DNA of 64,000 nt from Viridothelium virens (Eukaryota > Ascomycota > Dothideomycetes > Trypetheliales > Trypetheliaceae): NCBI GenBank assembly GCA_010094025.1, contig ML991790.1, positions 186,001 through 250,000 of the forward strand, read 5' to 3'. The notes below the pieces were generated by a model that had not been told where the DNA came from, ran no database searches, and saw only the letters and a list, made by a program, of their open reading frames with translations. Position 1 is the first letter of the stretch. Each line of letters starts with the position of its first letter. Both the position numbers and the translations under genes were made by a program. This document shows positions 60,057-64,000 of this stretch, one piece after another.

Positions 60057-60936
60057 AATAAAGTCCTAGACTAGTCAAATCTTTATAGGATAGGATTTTT
60101 GAGGAGAGGAGCTAACCCTCTCTGCTGCTTTCGTCTTCACCTTGGCTGGGGGTTGCCTTGGTGCTACATCGCTGTAGAGGCAGGCTTGCCTGATTGGATA
60201 AGGCACCGAATCGCGCAAGTGAAAACTCCTTCTCTCATGGCATGGGGGACTGGGCTAGATTTGGAAGTATTTCAATTAGATGTCTTTCAACCCCACATCC
60301 TGGTATAGTAGGAGTCTCACCTACTTTATGTGTGCTAGATGGACAATTGGATAGACGGACTAGAAGGCGACTTCTCATGATGCATTTCTTTGCCAGTGAA
60401 GCCACGCGAACGTTTATTGATTGGAAAGCGGTACTAAAGTTAGGAAGAAGGGCATTTGCCGCAATCCCCTCTAAATATGGGGGTTAAATCATTTTTGAGT
60501 CACAATTGGTGCCCAGAAGAGGTATCCTGGAAAATAGGTAGAAAAGGAAGGTGAGCCGATACAGTGCCAAAACTGGTGTATTATATAATCAAGTAACAAA
60601 ACTGGTTACCGCAAGATATTACTGAGCCGGCAATTTCTATCCTCATCTGCAACGGATGTCGACGCTAAATTTCATCATGCTTAAAGCACTGGGCTGTGAA
60701 AATCTGAGCGACAACAGCGGAAGATGTGACTGGATGCCGAAGATGCAGGAACTTGTGAGAAGAATCCGGGGTTTGTCTATCCTTCGTCAAAGTAAATGTA
60801 TCTGTTTCCATCCAGTCAGCGTCAGCAATAAACAGTCCATATCAAATTTGTCTATGAAGGTTCTGTTGATAAGTAGACCATCTGGGCTTGCTCTCTTGCT
60901 TCTCGTTTACGGACCCGATTCATGCGACTATCTAAA
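60057..60936. other. arg2 5' region with unresolved first exons
   Basis: Contains at least one upstream arg2 exon (about 60110-60235 minus) and the promoter. A 24-codon minus-strand ORF (MREGVFTCAIRC..., 60164-60238) lies here in another frame. I do not see the arginine attenuator peptide core (SQDYLSD) in this interval or up to 60950. Confidence 0.4.
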
Positions 60937-61220
60937 ATGAGCACATCCGCCGGAAAGATCAAGGCTCCAGAGAACTCCAGAAGCCCACTAGGTCTGCCAG
61001 CAGAAATTCGCTTATTGGTATCCGGAAACCTCGTCGACCATAATGGACTCAACTTTATCCTGGACTCTGATCCTTCAATCTCTCAGTTGAAGCCTTGACT
61101 GCGTCTTTGACATCTTCTATATGTGCCGACAAATTTACCACGAAGCGTCAGAAGTCTTCTATCGATACAATAATTTTCGGATTTCATTCCAATGGCCTGC
61201 GCAAAAAAAAAAAGGGTAAC
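60937..61220 (+). pseudogene. 2EXR/F-box-like gene remnant
   Basis: The frame from ATG 60937 reads MSTSAGKIKAPENSRSPLGL then PAEIRLLVSGNLVDHN, the typical opening of the fungal 2EXR/F-box-like family (LPAEIRLLIY). About 70 bp further, in another frame, comes the second family block FDIFYMCRQIYHEASEVFYR, then YNNFRISF. It ends in an 11-A run at 61205-61215 and a stop. No intron with canonical ends joins the two blocks in phase. The frame at 61441-61806 (RRFMRLFLCWKPRMFRLFKS) may be a further decayed piece. Function of the family is unclear. Confidence 0.6.
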
Positions 61221-62123
61221 CCGAATGGCGCGATCATGCTATTGCAAGAACGCGGCAGGTCGAACTGTTCCTAAATCGAAGGGCCACTGGTGACTAGTGT
61301 GATATCCAAAATGACCTTTACGGTCTTAAAAGAATCTCCAATCTTCGATCACTACGCACCATCGAGGTGCCATTGACGAGCAACCCCAGGGAAAAATAGG
61401 TCGCTAGAGGCCGTGAATAAGAATCCTGGCTCGTTTCCTTATGGAGACTCTCCCACACGATCGTGAGATTCAGTGGACTGGTCTTCCCAGAATCAGACTG
61501 AACGATCGGAGATTCATGCGCCTCTTCCTGTGCTGGAAGCCACGCATGTTCCGACTCTTCAAATCGCTAGATGTAGCGGCTATAGTTGGGTCAAATCCAA
61601 AGAGGCACGAACCAGAGACTATTCTGGTAGTGCGTTCCGACCGATCGCCGATGAGGTATGATATGATCCCCGAATTAGGAAATAGATTGGACCCCCAATT
61701 CCAGGGATTTTTGTTGGCCGAAGTGCAAGCTGCCTTGGTGCTAATGGGAACGGTTCCAATCCTGGAATTCTGGCTATACTTGATTATGAGGCGTCCTACG
61801 AGCTGACCGCAGAGACTGGTTCTGTGACTATAACATTCCTAGAGTCTCCTCATAATTCTGCTGCTTCCAATATCGATGCCCGTCTAGGCATGTTTCTTGA
61901 TCACCGGCTACTACCTTTTCTGTCATTAGCGCGCTTAGAAAGCTGATAGTGATAGCTGAACGGAAACGTGATCGACATTTACAGAACACACTTGCGTGGT
62001 AAGTTCTTCGCATGTCACGCTAAAATCCTGATTCCCTTCCGCCCTTGGCAAAACGTAACAAAGCCTGGAACTCCTTGTCGCTGACATCAAACGATGCAAA
62101 TGAACCCCGGAAAAAGTAGTGAA
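61221..62123. other. Gene-free stretch before SMC2
   Basis: Downstream flank of SMC2 with a 121-aa plus-strand frame (61441-61806) that may be a decayed extension of the 2EXR-like remnant. Nothing else seen. Confidence 0.45.
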
Positions 62124-64000
62124 TTACTTCAGATCGGCCGGCGTGAGAGCCTGAACGATACTCGTTCCTTCTGTAAACCTTGTCCGGAAAATCCGATTCG
62201 CGTTCTGGAACATGCCGTCCTTCAAACTGACGACGATAAATTGCGAGCCCTTGAATCTCGTCTTGATGAGCCGACCGATATTTTGGGTATGTGACAAGTC
62301 AAGAGCAGCGTCGACTTCGTCCAGGATATACATTGGTGCGGGCTTGAACTGCAAAAGCGCCATGATGAGAGAGAGCGCAATGAGAGATCTGAACCCATTC
62401 TATCAGCACGTCCAGCGGACTCAAAACATGCAGAGGAAGAACGTACCTTTGGCCACCGCTTAATTCCGTTAAGCTCTGCTTCCATACTTTTCCCAAACAG
62501 ACCTTCACCTCCAAGCCCTCGCTCACACTCTTCCCTTCGGGTGGCTCTAACTTGGCAAAGCTGCCGGGTAATAGCTCATTGAAAATCTGTCCGAAGTCGC
62601 CATTCACCTTCTCCCACGTCTTAAGCAGGGCTTTCTTCTTATACTCATCCAGACTCCGAATCGTCTCCTCGATCTTACACTTGTCCTTGATCACCGTCCG
62701 CATCATGCTTTTGAGACTCGTCTCCTTCTTCTCGACACTGTCGATCATGTTCATGACCTTGGGGTTGATCTTCTTCTTCATGCCCTGGAAGCGCTCCGTG
62801 AGATTCTTGAGGCTGGACTTGCACTCGGCCATGTTTTGGCCGTGGAAATCGTACGGCGTGTTGGACCGGCCGAAAATTTCGTGTTCGGAGGCAATCCAAT
62901 CGTGCTCCTTTTCTAGGGCGCTAAGGCATTGGGAGAAGGTGGCTTGTTCTTTCTGGACTTTCTCTAGGGCGTGACCAAGCTTTTGTTGTTCCAGCCCTTC
63001 CTCTGTGATTGAAGCTGATTTGCTGCGGGAGGCTTCTTCAAGGGCGCGGAGTTCGTCATCGAAGCCGGTGAGTTTGGCTTGTTCTTCGTCGAGGCGAGCC
63101 TGCGCAGTGTTGTGTGCGTCCTGTGTAGTGATCAGACCAAATTTGGGAAATGGACGTCAATCTTTCTCAATGATTTACCTTTGCCTGATTCTGCTCTTTG
63201 ACAAGACCGTCCATTTCCTCTTGTTGTGTCGTTACTGTCATTTGCGCGTCTTGTAGCTGCTCTTGTGCAGCTGCAAGATCTGTACCGCATTGCTCTGACT
63301 CCATCATTGCTTCCCGCATCTCCTGCTGCAATGGTTTGACTGACGCTGAATTCTTGCTTAGCGCCTTCTTGAGCTTATCTAAAGAGCTTTGCAGCTCGGC
63401 GAGTTTGCTATCTTTGTTATTGTTGAACTCGCTCATATCTCGCTCAATGCGCTTTACGTCTTTCGTGGCTTCATCTTGTCGAGCTTTCGCATCCGCAATG
63501 TCAGTCTTCAATTGGGCTGCAGATGTTCGCATTTCCTCAAGTGCCTGAATAATCGATGAGGATGAGTTGCTCCCTATTTGCTCCTCCGTGAGCTTGATTT
63601 CGTGTGTCTTCAGATCTAGCCCGTGCTTGATGGTTTTAGCTGATTCGAGTTTCTTTTTCTCCCTTGCCATTGTTGATTGCAATTCGCCAAGAGCCTTTTC
63701 TGCCACAGTAAGTTCTTTTGCGAGCTCATTCAGCTTTTGTAAGGTCACGAGAACGCCACTGGATTGAGGAGAGCTGCCGCCGGAAAGCGTGCCTGAAGGG
63801 TCATAGACATCTCCTTCGAGTGTCACGCTCTTCAGTCTTACTGCAGGATCGAAGGTTACTCGTTTCGCAGTCTCTGCATCTTCGCACACAAGCGTGGACC
63901 CAAAAACATAATCCATTGCAGCATTGACTTCGTCGTCATAACCGATAAGTGAGAGCGCCAGATCGACTTTGCCAGGGGCAAGCTTCTGCGCAGCAGTAAT
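62124..64000 (-). CDS. SMC2: Condensin subunit SMC2 (C-terminal half, 5' end off window)
   Basis: Core ATPase of condensin, needed for mitotic chromosome compaction. The window covers the hinge and C-terminal half. Hinge region: [20 protein letters not shown], then [20 protein letters not shown] and [15 protein letters not shown] long coiled coil follows ([59 protein letters not shown]). The ATPase head has the ABC signature [20 protein letters not shown] and Walker [21 protein letters not shown], ending [13 protein letters not shown]. Two introns: NQAK|DAHNTAQ (about 63119-63178) and GGQR|SLIAL (62386-62446). SNTPYDF and NMAECK are SMC2-specific, distinguishing it from SMC1/3/4. The coding sequence continues past 64000. 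Confidence 0.96.

Noticed and set aside
60164-60238. 24-codon ORF as an arginine attenuator peptide
   Set aside because: Only length and a VFT triplet agree; the conserved Asp, Trp and SQDYLSD core are absent, so it is not annotated as a uORF.

Overview
The window is nuclear DNA of a filamentous ascomycete (Pezizomycotina). The evidence is many short spliceosomal introns, Zn2Cys6 and C2H2 regulators with fungal-specific domains, a mitochondrial arg2-type acetylglutamate synthase, a HET-domain gene and fungal expansions of APH kinases. Dothideomycetes is my best guess, from protein style only. About 22 genes or gene remnants are supported. Two run off the window: a secreted protein at the left edge and SMC2 at the right edge.

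Layout: 1-7.6 kb holds a secreted Cys-rich protein (partial), an RpiB-type sugar-phosphate isomerase, a gene-poor 2.4 kb gap and a FarA/CTF1-like Zn2Cys6 activator. 7.6-21.4 kb is an accessory island. It has a decayed HET-domain gene split by a 181-bp fold-back MITE, a homocitrate synthase, a GIY-YIG nuclease-fold ORF overlapping a LITAF-like zinc-ribbon ORF, a dead APH-kinase copy, a tiny zinc-knuckle ORF and an intact AN1-finger/APH-kinase gene. 21.4-29.6 kb carries a conserved unknown protein, mitochondrial dihydroorotate dehydrogenase, an unknown Cys-rich protein and a secretory-pathway single-pass membrane protein.

31.7-49.9 kb is a dense housekeeping block: a C2H2 regulator, complex I NDUFA5/29.9 kDa subunit, a two-domain membrane PDI, a RING-H2 ligase and Pol I factor RRN11 sharing a divergent promoter, and a second Zn2Cys6 regulator. 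49.9-56.7 kb is a 6.9 kb stretch where I can support no gene. 56.7-64 kb has a gamma-glutamylcyclotransferase-like protein, arg2, a decayed 2EXR/F-box-like gene and the 3' half of SMC2.

No operon-like pathway is visible. The metabolic genes (lysine, pyrimidine and arginine synthesis, complex I) are scattered housekeeping functions. I found no convincing tRNA, rRNA, CRISPR or virus-derived element. The most unusual items are the fold-back MITE inside the HET gene, the GIY-YIG/LITAF overlap, the AN1-APH kinase with its dead relative, and very small exons plus GC-AG introns in the FarA-like gene.
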